From assembly GCF_020329435.1 (NCBI RefSeq), contig NZ_JAGKJK010000009.1, positions 124,001 through 188,000 on the forward strand: a stretch of DNA of 64,000 nucleotides, read 5' to 3'. Source of the stretch: Bradyrhizobium hereditatis. GTDB lineage: Bacteria; Pseudomonadota; Alphaproteobacteria; Rhizobiales; Xanthobacteraceae. The notes below the pieces were generated by a model. The model ran no database searches. It saw nothing but the letters and a program-made list of their open reading frames with translations, and had not been told where the DNA came from. The translations under genes were made by a program, and so were the position numbers. Positions 8,398 through 16,933 of the stretch are shown here, piece after piece (within the stretch, counting starts at the first letter, position 1; the number at the start of each line of letters is the position of its first letter).

Positions 8398-9572
8398 GGG
8401 ATCGTCGCCTGTTGTGCTTGCTGTGTAGCTGCTTCCTCGGCTGCTTCGCCCTGCAGCAGCGTGACATGCGTGCCCGGCTGCAGCCGGTATTGTCCGTCGA
8501 CCACGACCTGCTCGCCGGGCTTCAGGCCGGAATCGATCAGCGCCTCGCCGTCGGTGATCTGTGCGACTTTGATCGGGCGGATCGCGACCGTGCTGTCGGG
8601 CTTGATGACATAGGCATAGGCGCCGTTCGGACCCTGCTGCACGACCGAGGCAGGAACCGTCAGTCCGTCATGCCGGGTCGTGACGAGCAGCCGCGCATTC
8701 ACAAGCTCACCCGGCCACAGCCCGCGGGACTTGTTGGGAAAAGTCGCCTTGAGCTGTATCGAGCCTGTGGTCTGTAGGATCTCATTGTTAACTAGCGCGA
8801 GTTCGCCCTCGCCGAGCTCCATCGTATTGTCCTGATTGTAGGCGAGGACGCGAAGCGGCGTCTTGGTCGCCTGCTGCTGCTTGAGGATCTGCGGCAGCAC
8901 CCCTTCCGGCAGGGTAAAGATCAGCGAGATCGGATCGAGCTGCGTCACGACCACGAGGCCGTTGGCCGTCGACGGGCTGATGATGTTGCCGACGTCGATC
9001 TGGCGAATGCCGACCACGCCGTCGATCGGCGAAGTCAGCCGCGTGTAGCTGAGTTGCACCTTGGCGGCCTCGATCAGCGCCTGGTCGGTCTTGATCGCGG
9101 CCTCGAGCTGGCCGACCTGCGCCTTCTGGGTCTCGATCAGTTGCGGCGTAGCCCAGCCCTTGTCACCGAGCTGGTTGTAACGCGCGAGATTGGCGCGGGC
9201 GTTGGTGAGCTGGGCCTGGTCGCGCTCCAGATTTCCCGTGAACTGATCGATCTGGGCCTGATAGGGACGCGGATCGATTTGCGCGAGCAGATCGCCGGCA
9301 TGGACCGTCTGGCCTTCGGTGAAGTTGATGCTGATGAGCTGGCCCTGGATCTGCGCCCGCACCACGTCGGTGTTGTACGCAATCACGGTGCCGACGCCGT
9401 TCTGATAGATCGGCACATCATGCTGCGCGACCACGCCGCCCACGACCGGCACGGGTGGCGGCGGCTCGGCCGCGACGGCAGCTTTGAACGCCTCGCCGTG
9501 CGCAAGGTAGAGAAGGCCGCCTGCGACGAGGGCGCCGAACAGGATGGCAGGTATTGCGACTTTCTTTTTCAT
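8394..9572 (-). CDS. RND efflux periplasmic adaptor (MdtA-like)
   Basis: A 392-residue membrane-fusion protein. It begins with an N-terminal anchor helix (VAIPAILFGALVAGGLLYLA), followed by the barrel-sandwich hybrid half QGQLISINFTEGQTVHAGD, a helical hairpin (roughly 95-165), the second lipoyl half LTSPIDGVVGIRQIDVG, and a beta-barrel plus membrane-proximal domain ending in GEQVVVDGQYRLQPG. It links the permease downstream to an outer-membrane channel. GAGAAG precedes the ATG. The stop overlaps the permease start (ATGA). The gene begins only 27 bases after the end of the low-complexity secreted-protein gene on the same strand, so the three probably form one operon. Confidence 0.92.
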   Translation of the reverse strand: MKKKVAIPAILFGALVAGGLLYLAHGEAFKAAVAAEPPPPVPVVGGVVAQHDVPIYQNGVGTVIAYNTDVVRAQIQGQLISINFTEGQTVHAGDLLAQIDPRPYQAQIDQFTGNLERDQAQLTNARANLARYNQLGDKGWATPQLIETQKAQVGQLEAAIKTDQALIEAAKVQLSYTRLTSPIDGVVGIRQIDVGNIISPSTANGLVVVTQLDPISLIFTLPEGVLPQILKQQQATKTPLRVLAYNQDNTMELGEGELALVNNEILQTTGSIQLKATFPNKSRGLWPGELVNARLLVTTRHDGLTVPASVVQQGPNGAYAYVIKPDSTVAIRPIKVAQITDGEALIDSGLKPGEQVVVDGQYRLQPGTHVTLLQGEAAEEAATQQAQQATIP

Positions 9573-9599
9573 GGCTGCTTCTCGCGAGTGGGTTTCCGA

Positions 9600-10343
9600 T
9601 CAACGGAGCATCGTGGCGGCGGCTGACAGGCCCGGTACCGTGTTCGGCACCCCTGTGATGTTCGGTATCCCTGTGAGGGGATCGGTGGGCGCAGCTACGG
9701 CTGTCGTCGCTGGCAGCGTGATAGCGGGCACCGTCGGGACGGTTGGCGTGATCGTGCTGACCGTGGGCGCGACGGCGATGGTCGGGACTGCCGCTGCGGA
9801 GCTGACGCCGAGACTGGCGATCTCCGTCGAGCCCATTGGAATGCCGGTTCGCGTTACGCCGCCCGGGGCCACCGGCGACGTCGGCGTCGATGACGCGGCA
9901 AGGTTGCTTGAGCCCGCGCCGCACATGCTGGACATCCCCGACGTGTCGACCAAGGCCGATGTCGGCGCAATGGACGACGACATTGGCGCTCCCGCCATCG
10001 GCATGGCGGACATCGTGCTCTGCGGCGTGACTGCCCCGACCGCCACGCCGCCGCCGTCGAAGCTCGCTGCCGATCCGAACATCGTCGATGGTGCCGTACC
10101 GATCGTCGAGCATGCGGTGCTGCCGAACGTGCCGGTCGCGATGCTAGGCGCGGGACTTACGCCAGGGGATGCGATTTCGGTCGAACCGAGCGGGATGCCA
10201 GTGCCGCCGACCGGCGCGCTCGGCACCATGCCGAGCGGCGTGGTCGCTGCGAGCGAAGGCGTCGGCATTACCGCGGCTTGCTGTGCAAGGGCCTGCCCGC
10301 ACAGCATGGCCGAGGCTGTCGTGATCATCAGGAAGCGTTTCAT
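9600..10343 (-). CDS. secreted Ala/Thr/Pro/Ser-rich low-complexity protein, 247 aa
   Basis: The start at 10343 has GGAGAG seven bases upstream and begins a signal peptide (MKRFLMITTASAMLCGQALA, cleavage before QQAAV). The mature protein is almost devoid of charge and dominated by Ala, Thr, Pro, Ser, Val and Gly. It contains two copies of a unit, TGIPLGSTEIASPGVSP near residue 47 and TGIPMGSTEIASLGVSS near residue 165. The second half is a run of short VPTxAVAPT-like segments. I recognise the type from Bradyrhizobium genomes but know no function. Its position as first gene of the efflux operon suggests a periplasmic or surface role linked to efflux. The long open frame on the opposite strand here is a composition artefact. 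Confidence 0.7.
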   Translation of the reverse strand: MKRFLMITTASAMLCGQALAQQAAVMPTPSLAATTPLGMVPSAPVGGTGIPLGSTEIASPGVSPAPSIATGTFGSTACSTIGTAPSTMFGSAASFDGGGVAVGAVTPQSTMSAMPMAGAPMSSSIAPTSALVDTSGMSSMCGAGSSNLAASSTPTSPVAPGGVTRTGIPMGSTEIASLGVSSAAAVPTIAVAPTVSTITPTVPTVPAITLPATTAVAAPTDPLTGIPNITGVPNTVPGLSAAATMLR

Positions 10344-10429
10344 GTGGCTCTCCAGTTGCCGTTCGGGCGGCACGACAAACGCGTGGCGCGAAGTCCACGC
10401 GGTGTTTGCATGGCGATTGGGGGATCGGT

Positions 10430-10467
10430 CCGGAGGACGCTCAAGGAGACCGGAAAACGTCCTCCGG
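10430..10467. other. stable inverted repeat between two secreted-protein genes
   Basis: CCGGAGGACG at 10430-10439 pairs perfectly with CGTCCTCCGG at 10458-10467 across an 18-base loop. It lies after the stop of the Gly/His-rich gene and before the start of the next minus-strand gene. No T-run follows, so it could be a weak terminator, a processing site or an mRNA stabiliser. Confidence 0.4.
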
Positions 10468-10489
10468 CCCGACAACCCCTGCCGTGAGT

Positions 10490-10873
10490 TCAGCTACAGC
10501 TCAGTGGCAAGGGGCTGTTCGGATGCAGGTAGTACCAGTCGTAACAATCGGGATAACCGTAGTCGTATCCATAGCCATATCCGCCGAAGCGATGCAGGGC
10601 ATGCCGGTGGAATCCGAAGCCATGCGCGCCAATGTGACCGACGGCGCCGATGTGGCCATCGCCGAGACCGCCGAGATGTTCGCTGCCCATGCCGCCGATA
10701 TGGGCGCCGCCAAAACCTCCGATGTGGCCTCCGCCGCCGAAGCCGCCGCCCATATGGCCTCCGCCGCCAAAACCTCCGCCGTGACCACCGCCGCCACCGC
10801 GGGCCTCAGCCGCGCCCGTGACGAGACTCGAAGCGAGAAGAGCTGTTGCCAATATCATGATCATCCGTTTCAT
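10490..10873 (-). CDS. secreted Gly/His-rich protein, 127 aa
   Basis: A signal peptide (MKRMIMILATALLASSLVTG, cleavage near AEA) is preceded by AAGGAG at good spacing. The mature chain is a Gly-rich repeat region of GGGHMGGGF / GGGHIGGFGG units with regularly placed His residues. A more aromatic tail follows (FGGYGYGYDYGYPDCYDWYY) with two cysteines (PDCYDW and the final SCS). Glycine/histidine repeats like these can bind metals or form flexible surface material, but no family function is established. It is on the same strand as the efflux operon 147 bases further on and is separated from it by a 10-bp hairpin. Confidence 0.7.
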   Translation of the reverse strand: MKRMIMILATALLASSLVTGAAEARGGGGGHGGGFGGGGHMGGGFGGGGHIGGFGGAHIGGMGSEHLGGLGDGHIGAVGHIGAHGFGFHRHALHRFGGYGYGYDYGYPDCYDWYYLHPNSPLPLSCS

Positions 10874-11060
10874 CGTGACACTCCTTACAGTCAGATTGTT
10901 CGGCGCCGTGACGCGCGAACTTCAGCGGGCCGCGCGAACGAAACGTCGGATGAGTGACAGGTAGGTGCGGTGCACAAGGCATCCATTAAATTCGACGTTA
11001 GTTGCGTTCACGAAGTGAGCCGCGCCAGACGGCATCAAAGGCGGGGTGCTCTTAGCGAGA

Positions 11061-11095
11061 CAAAAAAGACGGGCTGGCAGAAGTCCTGCCAGCCC
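11061..11095 (-). terminator. Rho-independent terminator for the 76-aa secreted-protein gene
   Basis: Read on the minus strand, a perfect 10-bp stem (GGGCTGGCAG / CTGCCAGCCC) with a five-base loop at 11071-11095 is followed by GTC and six T residues (11062-11067). It begins 29 bases after the stop codon at 11124. This is the clearest intrinsic terminator in the window. Confidence 0.85.
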
Positions 11096-11123
11096 ATCAT
11101 GTGTCGTCACATCGTAGCGCGGA

Positions 11124-11354
11124 TCAGTAACCCGTGTTGGGCTCACAAGGCGGCACGGTCCACGGTTGTGTGGCAAAGGCGCCGACATCAGGTGCGCGGA
11201 CGCAGCTATCGCGATCGGTTGAACGCATGACGGACGCCATATTCGCATTGTCGTTGGTTACGACATGCCGCACGTGGTGCGTGGCGGCGAGCGCCGGTGT
11301 GGCGAGAGTGGCTGCGGCAAGCAGTGCAGCCGACAGGAGTTTCACGTTGCGCAT
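11124..11354 (-). CDS. small secreted protein, 76 aa
   Basis: The start at 11354 follows TGGAGC and opens a signal peptide (MRNVKLLSAALLAAATLATP, ending ALA-ATHH). The longer open frame upstream has no such signal. The mature part is about 52 residues with two Cys (RDSCVRAP and VPPCEPNTGY), which could form one disulfide, and a His pair (HHVRHVV) just after cleavage. No domain is recognised. A strong terminator lies immediately downstream, so the gene is probably a single-gene transcript. Confidence 0.65.
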   Translation of the reverse strand: MRNVKLLSAALLAAATLATPALAATHHVRHVVTNDNANMASVMRSTDRDSCVRAPDVGAFATQPWTVPPCEPNTGY

Positions 11355-11788
11355 TGGTATGCTCCATTCGGTGAGGGGAAGCCTGGCCGGCTTCTTCCTG
11401 TGACGTGCGGCTCGTCGGTCCTCGTCCAAAGGGAATATCGCTTCACGCGCTTTCAACTCGGCGTGAGAGAATTGCGCATGCACCGATGTGCCCGAAATCG
11501 CCGGCTGGAGCGAACAATGCAGGTCGGCCGATTCATTAAATCGCTATTTATTGGCGCGACGTGCCGGCGAGCGCTAGGTGTTTGGGGCGGGCCTGCCGTG
11601 CTCCTCCCGAGGCGGCGGTATGGCCGCCGGGCGGATGGCGCCTGCCGGATCCCAAAACGGGATGGCGGCGCTGTCCGGCTCCTCTGAACCGTGAGACGTG
11701 TGGGCGTCGCCATGGCTTTGTCGGCAGGCCAACGTATCATTGCCACCGGGCGGCAAGAGGGTATCTTGATGGCAATCGGATCGATCAG
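11355..11788. other. intergenic region between divergent genes
   Basis: This stretch should hold the promoter of the 76-aa secreted-protein gene (minus) and that of the two-component operon (plus). A short AT-rich patch (about 11530-11555, containing AATCGCTATTTATTGG) is the most promoter-like part. Open frames crossing it have no ribosome binding site or domain, and I see no further gene. Confidence 0.4.
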
Positions 11789-12466
11789 ATGACAAAGGTT
11801 CTTCTCATAGAGGATGACAACGAAACGGCGGGGGAAATCACCGCCGAACTGGCCGATCGCGGCTTCGAGGTGGAATGGTCGTCCGACGGGCTGGATGGTC
11901 TTGCCAAGGCGCGTGATCTGCGTCCGGACGCCATGATCGTCGACCGCCTGTTGCCGGGAATGGACGGTCTCACCGTGATCGAGTCGTTGCGGAAAGATCA
12001 GGTCCGAACGCCGGTTCTTGTGCTGAGCGCGCTTGGCGCGGTGGACGACCGCGTGCGCGGATTGCGGATGGGCGGCGACGACTATCTCACCAAGCCGTTC
12101 GCGATCGTTGAACTCGTTGCGCGGATAGAGGCGTTGCTGCGCCGCCCGCCGGAGACGCGGGAAACAACCTTGCGGGTCGGGCAGTTAGAGCTCGACCTGA
12201 TCGAGCGCACGGCAAGGCGCGGTGAGCGAAAAATCGACCTGTTGCCGCGCGAGTTTCGCCTGCTCGAATATATGATGCGGCGGAGCGACCAGCTGTTGAC
12301 GCGCGCGATGCTGCTTGAAGAGGTCTGGAACTACAAGTTCGTTCCGGCGACCAACCTGGTCGACGTGCATATGGGCCGTGTGCGGCACAAGGTCGATGGT
12401 CCCGGCGATACGCCGATGATTCACAATGTCCGCGGCGCGGGATTCATTCTGCGCGCGGTGCCCTGA
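11789..12466 (+). CDS. OmpR/PhoB-family response regulator
   Basis: A 225-residue regulator. The receiver domain (residues 1-118) has the acidic pair in LIEDD, acceptor Asp52 in MIVDRLLPGMDG, the conserved Ser in VLSALG and the Lys in YLTKPF. The C-terminal winged helix (about 130-225) has the LLPREFRLLEYMMR, TRAMLLEEVW, VDVHMGRVRHKV and GAGFIL signatures. The frame is open further upstream, but the typical MTKVLLIEDD start is at 11789. The sensor kinase gene begins 14 bases after the stop, so the two form an operon and a cognate pair. The target genes are unknown; the RND efflux operon 2 kb away is one possible target, by proximity only. Confidence 0.9.
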   Translation: MTKVLLIEDDNETAGEITAELADRGFEVEWSSDGLDGLAKARDLRPDAMIVDRLLPGMDGLTVIESLRKDQVRTPVLVLSALGAVDDRVRGLRMGGDDYLTKPFAIVELVARIEALLRRPPETRETTLRVGQLELDLIERTARRGERKIDLLPREFRLLEYMMRRSDQLLTRAMLLEEVWNYKFVPATNLVDVHMGRVRHKVDGPGDTPMIHNVRGAGFILRAVP

Positions 12467-12480
12467 CCAGGAAGCTTGAC

Positions 12481-13845
12481 TTGCAGTTCATCCGCTCGAA
12501 GACGTTTCACTGGACCACGGTTTTGGCGGTCCTGTTCGCGATCTTCGTGACAATATTATTTGCGTTCGTCTACTTCAGTATCGACCACTATCTGATCGCG
12601 CGTACCGATCGCATGATCACGACGCAGGCCGGCTTCTTTGCTGCATTGCCGCGGGAGCGCATGATCGGTGCGCTCAACGATCATCTCGAGCAGGATTCGC
12701 GCGGCGTCCAGTTCTCCGGCGTGTTCGATGCCGGAAGGAATCGGCTCGCCGGCAATGTCGCGGCCCTGCCGAACGGGCTCGACATCGGCGCACCGGCGCG
12801 CAGCGTGCCGCTCGTGCGTCTCGCTGACAGGGATGCCGGTGCAACATCGGTCAGAGCTGTCGCGCGCCGCCTCGATAACGGCGACATCTTGGTGATCGGG
12901 CGGAACGTCGACGAAACCGCTGAGGTCTTCAAGGTCGTCGGAACCGCGCTCGCACTCGGCCTGTTGCCCGCTTTCTGTCTGTGGTTGCTCGCCGGCGCCT
13001 GGCTGAGCGCACGCGCCCGCAGGCGCGTCGAGGAGGTCAATCTGCGGGTCCAGCGCATCATCGCAGGAGATCTCCGCGAGCGGCTGCCGCACCGGAACAT
13101 CGATGAACCGTTCTCGCGGCTCGCCGCTATCGTCAACGGCATGCTCGATGAGCTGGAGACCACGATCAACGCGCTGGCCGGCGTCGGCAACGATATCGCC
13201 CACGATCTTCGTACGCCGCTGACGCGTGCTCGCCTGACGCTCGAGCGCGGCCGCACCAACGCGACAACGCTGGAGCAGCTCCAGGAGCTCGTCGACAATG
13301 CCATCGCCGGCATAGACCAGTCGCTGACGATCGTCACGGCGCTGCTGCGGCTCGCCGAGATCGAAAACAGCCGACGGTCGTCAGCGTTCGGCGATGTCGC
13401 GCTTGGCGAAAGTTTGCGCGAGGTCTGCGACATGTATGAGCCAATCGCCGAAGACAAGCAGATCGCGCTCGGTGTAAACATATCGGACAAGCTTTCGGTC
13501 CGCGGCGACCGTGACCTGCTGCTGGAGGCGGTTGCCAACCTTGTCGACAACGCCATCAAGTTCACGCCAAGGAGCGGCAGAGTCGAGCTCGCGCTGCTGC
13601 GCGGCGAGGGCGAGACCATTTTACGGATCACGGATACAGGGCCGGGGATCAGCGATCAGGAACAGGAGGCGGTGCTGCGACGGTTCTATCGCTCGGACAA
13701 GATTCGCAACACGCCGGGGATCGGCCTTGGGCTCAATCTGGTATCGGCGATCGTGAAGCTGCACGGCTTTCGCCTGATCATCCACCCGGGCCCAGGAGGC
13801 CGGGTGGAGATCGTTTGCCCCGACGAGCAAAGTGGCCGGACATAG
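12481..13845 (+). CDS. sensor histidine kinase (HAMP, HisKA, HATPase)
   Basis: A 454-residue inner-membrane kinase that starts at a TTG with AGGA upstream. Helix 1 spans about 13-35 (WTTVLAVLFAIFVTILFAF), a periplasmic domain of some 120 residues follows, and helix 2 spans about 157-178. After that come HAMP, HisKA with His241 in NDIAHDLRTPLTR, the N-box NLVDNAIKFTP, DTGPGI and GIGLGLNLV. The domain order matches class I sensor kinases paired with OmpR-type regulators, and the partner lies directly upstream. The periplasmic domain has no feature that names a ligand. The stop is followed within 16 bases by the end of a convergent small gene. Confidence 0.9.
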   Translation: MQFIRSKTFHWTTVLAVLFAIFVTILFAFVYFSIDHYLIARTDRMITTQAGFFAALPRERMIGALNDHLEQDSRGVQFSGVFDAGRNRLAGNVAALPNGLDIGAPARSVPLVRLADRDAGATSVRAVARRLDNGDILVIGRNVDETAEVFKVVGTALALGLLPAFCLWLLAGAWLSARARRRVEEVNLRVQRIIAGDLRERLPHRNIDEPFSRLAAIVNGMLDELETTINALAGVGNDIAHDLRTPLTRARLTLERGRTNATTLEQLQELVDNAIAGIDQSLTIVTALLRLAEIENSRRSSAFGDVALGESLREVCDMYEPIAEDKQIALGVNISDKLSVRGDRDLLLEAVANLVDNAIKFTPRSGRVELALLRGEGETILRITDTGPGISDQEQEAVLRRFYRSDKIRNTPGIGLGLNLVSAIVKLHGFRLIIHPGPGGRVEIVCPDEQSGRT

Positions 13846-13860
13846 GATTGTAACCCTGCG

Positions 13861-14154
13861 TCACCCATGCCGGCGCTCGTCTTGCACTGCGCGGTGTGCG
13901 TGGTGGACAGTTCGATGACGCCACCCGGTCGTGGCGGCCAGGCCGGCGTCTCGTTCGTTGTCGGCGTGTATCACCGAGGGTGGCAGTCCTTCCAGCCGGT
14001 AGGCCGGCGTGGGCGCGCCGTCATTCAGGACATCCAGGTCCGGATGGTAGAATGCAAACGCGCCGGGCTCCTGGATGGCTTCCTGCGCGAGGGCGGGTGC
14101 TGCGACCATCATCGACAGCAATCCTGCTACGGCGATCGTCTTGATCGTGGTCAT
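13861..14154 (-). CDS. small secreted protein, 97 aa
   Basis: The start at 14154 has AAGGAC just upstream and encodes a signal peptide (MTTIKTIAVAGLLSMMVAAP, cleavage after ALA). The mature chain of about 73 residues begins QEAIQEPGAFAFYHPDLDVL and ends in a His-rich basic tail (GWRHRTVHHAHRAV). No cysteine and no recognised domain. The phrase FYHPDLDVLNDGAPTPAYRL looks conserved in character, but I cannot name a family. The gene converges on the sensor kinase gene, leaving only 15 bases between the stops. Confidence 0.6.
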   Translation of the reverse strand: MTTIKTIAVAGLLSMMVAAPALAQEAIQEPGAFAFYHPDLDVLNDGAPTPAYRLEGLPPSVIHADNERDAGLAATTGWRHRTVHHAHRAVQDERRHG

Positions 14155-14549
14155 TGTCCTTCTCCATGTTGTCGATGCGACAGTTTGCCGGACGCGCAAG
14201 GGCTCGCGCGCCGCAACAGGCGGGTGCGCTTTGTCGAACGCGAACTGTTCGCTTGAGGCTGCATCCAGGCATCGGATGCATGATGCAGATGTAGGACGAG
14301 CGCGATCTCGCCCCACTAAATTGCCTTTCACAAAGCTCAACTAATTTTGAGCCTTGTCGAAAAAGCGTCAGCAGGGATGTGGTCGCTTCGAAGCCGCCGT
14401 TCAGAACCGATCGTGCGATTCTGAAACTCGAGACCGGAAATGCACACACGCTAACGGCGAATTTAGAATCCTGAATCCCAATTTAATAGATGCCCTGCAG
14501 TGTCCTCTCCTAGGGTTCGCCTGCCGGACTTGAAGGATTGGAGCTACCC
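14155..14549. other. divergent promoter region upstream of rpoH
   Basis: No gene is seen. A near-perfect inverted repeat (CAAAGCTCAA at 14331-14340 and TTGAGCCTTG at 14347-14356, nine of ten pairs, six-base spacer) lies about 190 bases upstream of the rpoH start. It could be an operator or an mRNA hairpin. The following 100 bases are AT-richer and include GAATTTAGAATCC. Confidence 0.35.
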
Positions 14550-15449
14550 ATGAACGCGCACAGCACGACCATAGAAAGGCGAGAGAAGTTGACCGGAGAC
14601 CGGTCACGGGCGCTCGTCGATGAATACGCCACGCTCATCAAGCGATATGGTCTGCTTGAACCGGCGCGGGAGCAGCAGCTTGCGCAGCGTTGGCAGGAGC
14701 ATCGGGATCGCCGCGCGACCGATGCGCTCGTCACAAGCCATCTTCGCCTCGCCGCAAAGGTCGCGCGCCGCTACCAGCGATACGATCTTCCGCTTGCCGA
14801 TCTGATCGGCGAGGCCAATCTCGGCCTCGTCATTGCAGCCTCGCATTTCGAGCCCGGCCGTGGCGCGAGGTTCTCCACCTACGCGCTGTGGTGGATCAAG
14901 GCCGCCATTCACGACTACATTCTGCGCTCGCGCTCGCTGGTCAAGATCGGGACCACGGCTGCGCAGCGAAAACTGTTCTTCGGCTTTCGGCGCGCGATGA
15001 ACAAGTTCGGAGCCGACAAGACCGGTCTCACGCAGGAGGTGGCCGAGGCGATCGCGCGCGAGCTTGCCGTCCCCGTTCGCGAAGTGATCGAGATGAGCAG
15101 CCGCCTGACCGGCGATCTTTCCCTGAATGCGCCCGTCGATGATGACGGGCCGACCGAATGGGAGGCGATGCTGGTCGACCAGTCGCCGAACGCGGAGGCG
15201 ATCGTTGCCGAGCAGGATGAAGGCGCGCAGAAGACAAGAGCGCTCCATTCGGCCCTTGACGTGTTGACGCCGCGGGAGCGGCGGGTGTTCGAGGCGAGGC
15301 GGCTTCGCGAGGATCCGCCCAGCCTGGAGGAGCTCGGGCGTGAGCTCTCGATTTCCGGCGAGCGCGTGCGGCAGATCGAAACCGTGGCCTTCGAAAAGGT
15401 GCGGCGTGCCGCGACGAGGCGGTTGAGACAGACCGCCCTGGCGGCTTGA
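14550..15449 (+). CDS. rpoH: RNA polymerase sigma factor RpoH (sigma-32 family)
   Basis: A 299-residue group 3-type sigma factor that directs core polymerase to heat-shock promoters. Region 2 has LVTSHLRLAAKVARRYQRY, DLIGEANLGLV and RFSTYALWWIKAAI. The RpoH-box AQRKLFFGFRRAM follows, which separates RpoH from other sigma-70 relatives. Region 4 ends with TPRERRVFEARRL and ISGERVRQIE. The ATG at 14550 is chosen because GGAG lies about six bases upstream; a TTG at 14538 is also in frame. Rhizobia usually carry several rpoH copies, so this may be one of a set. The thiolase gene is convergent downstream. Confidence 0.92.
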   Translation: MNAHSTTIERREKLTGDRSRALVDEYATLIKRYGLLEPAREQQLAQRWQEHRDRRATDALVTSHLRLAAKVARRYQRYDLPLADLIGEANLGLVIAASHFEPGRGARFSTYALWWIKAAIHDYILRSRSLVKIGTTAAQRKLFFGFRRAMNKFGADKTGLTQEVAEAIARELAVPVREVIEMSSRLTGDLSLNAPVDDDGPTEWEAMLVDQSPNAEAIVAEQDEGAQKTRALHSALDVLTPRERRVFEARRLREDPPSLEELGRELSISGERVRQIETVAFEKVRRAATRRLRQTALAA

Positions 15450-15470
15450 GAGATGATCGGAAGGAAAGCG

Positions 15471-15497
15471 GCGAGCGACGCCATTGGCGCCGCTCGC
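15471..15497. terminator. hairpin between convergent rpoH and thiolase genes
   Basis: GCGAGCG (15471-15477) pairs with CGCTCGC (15491-15497) across a 13-base loop that could itself pair. It lies in the 67-base gap between two convergent stops, where a bidirectional terminator is expected. No T-run is present on either side, so the call is tentative. Confidence 0.3.
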
Positions 15498-15516
15498 GCA
15501 TTCTTCCGATATTCCA

Positions 15517-16713
15517 TCAGCGAACGGCGCGCTCGACGGCGATTGCGGTCGCCTCGCCGCCGCCGATGCAGAGGGCGGCGACGCCGCGTTTGGCGTTACG
15601 CGCTTCCAGCGCGTGCAGCAGCGTCACGATCAACCGTGCGCCGGTGGCGCCGATCGGGTGGCCGAGCGCGCAGGCGCCGCCATTGACGTTGAGTTTCTCG
15701 GCGGGAATGCCGAGATCCTTCTGCGCCGCCATCGCCACGACCGCAAAAGCCTCGTTGATCTCGAACAGATCGACGTCGGCGACAGACCAGCCGACCTTGT
15801 CGAGCAGCTTGCGGATCGCGGGGATCGGCGCAGTGGTGAACCATTGCGGCTCCTGGCTGTGCGTGGCGTGGCCCTTGATCTCGGCAAGAACCGGTAGCCC
15901 GTCGCGATCGGCGAGCGAGCGCCTGGCCAGAACGAGCGCGGCGGCGCCGTCCGCATTCGCGGAGGAGGCGGCCGGCGTGATGGTGCCGTTGGCCCGGAAC
16001 GCGGGCTTCAAGCCGGGAATCTTGGCAGGATCAACTTTAAGCGGATGCTCGTCATTGGCGATGACGCGTGGTCCGGTCTTTTCGGTCAGCGTGACCGGCG
16101 CGATCTCGGCCTTGAATGCGCCGCCTTCGACCGCCTTGCGGGCGCGGGTTAGCGTCTCCATGGCGTAAGCGTCCTGGTCCTTGCGGGTGAACTGGTAGGC
16201 TTCCGCGGTGGCCTCGCCGAAATCGCCCATCGAACGGCCGGTTTCGTAGGCGTCTTCCAGACCGTCCATCATCATGTGATCGATGATCCTGTCATGGCCG
16301 GCGCGGTAGCCGCCACGCGCCTTGGCGAGCAGATAAGGCGCATTGCTCATGCTCTCCATGCCGCCGGATACCACGATCGAGGCCGAGCCGGCGTTGATGA
16401 TGTCGTGGGCCAGCATGGTTGCCTTCATGCCGGAGCCGCACACCTTGTTGATCGTCGTGGCACCGGTGGCGTCGGGCAATCCGGCACCGCGCGCGGCCTG
16501 GCGCGCCGGCGCCTGGCCCTGTCCGGCCGGCAGCACATTGCCCATGAAGACCTCGTCGATGCCCGCGGCATCGAGACGGGCCCGCTCCAGGGCCGCGCCG
16601 ATCACGTGCGCGCCGAGCTTATGCGCGCTGAACGGGGATAGCTCGCCCATGAACCGGCCAAGCGGCGTGCGGGCGGCGGAAAGAATGACGACGGGATCGG
16701 GGCTTTGGGGCAT
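15517..16713 (-). CDS. acetyl-CoA C-acetyltransferase (thiolase)
   Basis: A 398-residue biosynthetic or degradative thiolase that condenses two acetyl-CoA to acetoacetyl-CoA, or cleaves beta-ketoacyl-CoA. Active-site Cys92 sits in TINKVCGSGMK, the NEAFA loop is present, His352 is in ALGHPIGATGAR and Cys382 in ALCIGGGEA, so all catalytic residues are intact. Length and motifs fit the PhaA/AtoB group. It stands alone, convergent to rpoH. Nearby acyl-CoA genes start 10 kb away, so a link to that block is not shown. The upstream region carries a short perfect palindrome that may control it. Confidence 0.93.
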   Translation of the reverse strand: MPQSPDPVVILSAARTPLGRFMGELSPFSAHKLGAHVIGAALERARLDAAGIDEVFMGNVLPAGQGQAPARQAARGAGLPDATGATTINKVCGSGMKATMLAHDIINAGSASIVVSGGMESMSNAPYLLAKARGGYRAGHDRIIDHMMMDGLEDAYETGRSMGDFGEATAEAYQFTRKDQDAYAMETLTRARKAVEGGAFKAEIAPVTLTEKTGPRVIANDEHPLKVDPAKIPGLKPAFRANGTITPAASSANADGAAALVLARRSLADRDGLPVLAEIKGHATHSQEPQWFTTAPIPAIRKLLDKVGWSVADVDLFEINEAFAVVAMAAQKDLGIPAEKLNVNGGACALGHPIGATGARLIVTLLHALEARNAKRGVAALCIGGGEATAIAVERAVR

Positions 16714-16740
16714 CAGAGGCTCCTGTTCGACGGATTATTG

Positions 16741-16756
16741 TATGATGATAATCATA
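16741..16756. promoter_or_regulatory. short perfect palindrome upstream of the thiolase gene
   Basis: TATGATGATAATCATA (arms TATGAT / ATCATA, four-base spacer) lies 28 bases upstream of the thiolase start codon in a locally AT-rich patch. It is placed where an operator or the promoter core would be. The binding protein is unknown. Confidence 0.35.
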
Positions 16757-16933
16757 TATCACGGCATTGCAACGCGCCGCCGCTATCTACCACTGCAGGG
16801 GCTGCGGACCGGATCAGCCAATGAAGGGCGGACGATATTACCGGAGCGAAGATGCCTGACCCTCAAGGGCAGGGACTTTTCGTCAGACCAGCGATGTGTA
16901 AGCCTGATGACCCAACGGCGCGCGGCCAAAATC

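Noticed and set aside
9544..10821. 425-codon plus-strand open frame
   Set aside because: It is antisense to the adaptor start and two low-complexity secreted proteins. Its Ala/Gly/Val repeats mirror their composition, while the minus-strand frames have signal peptides and ribosome binding sites.
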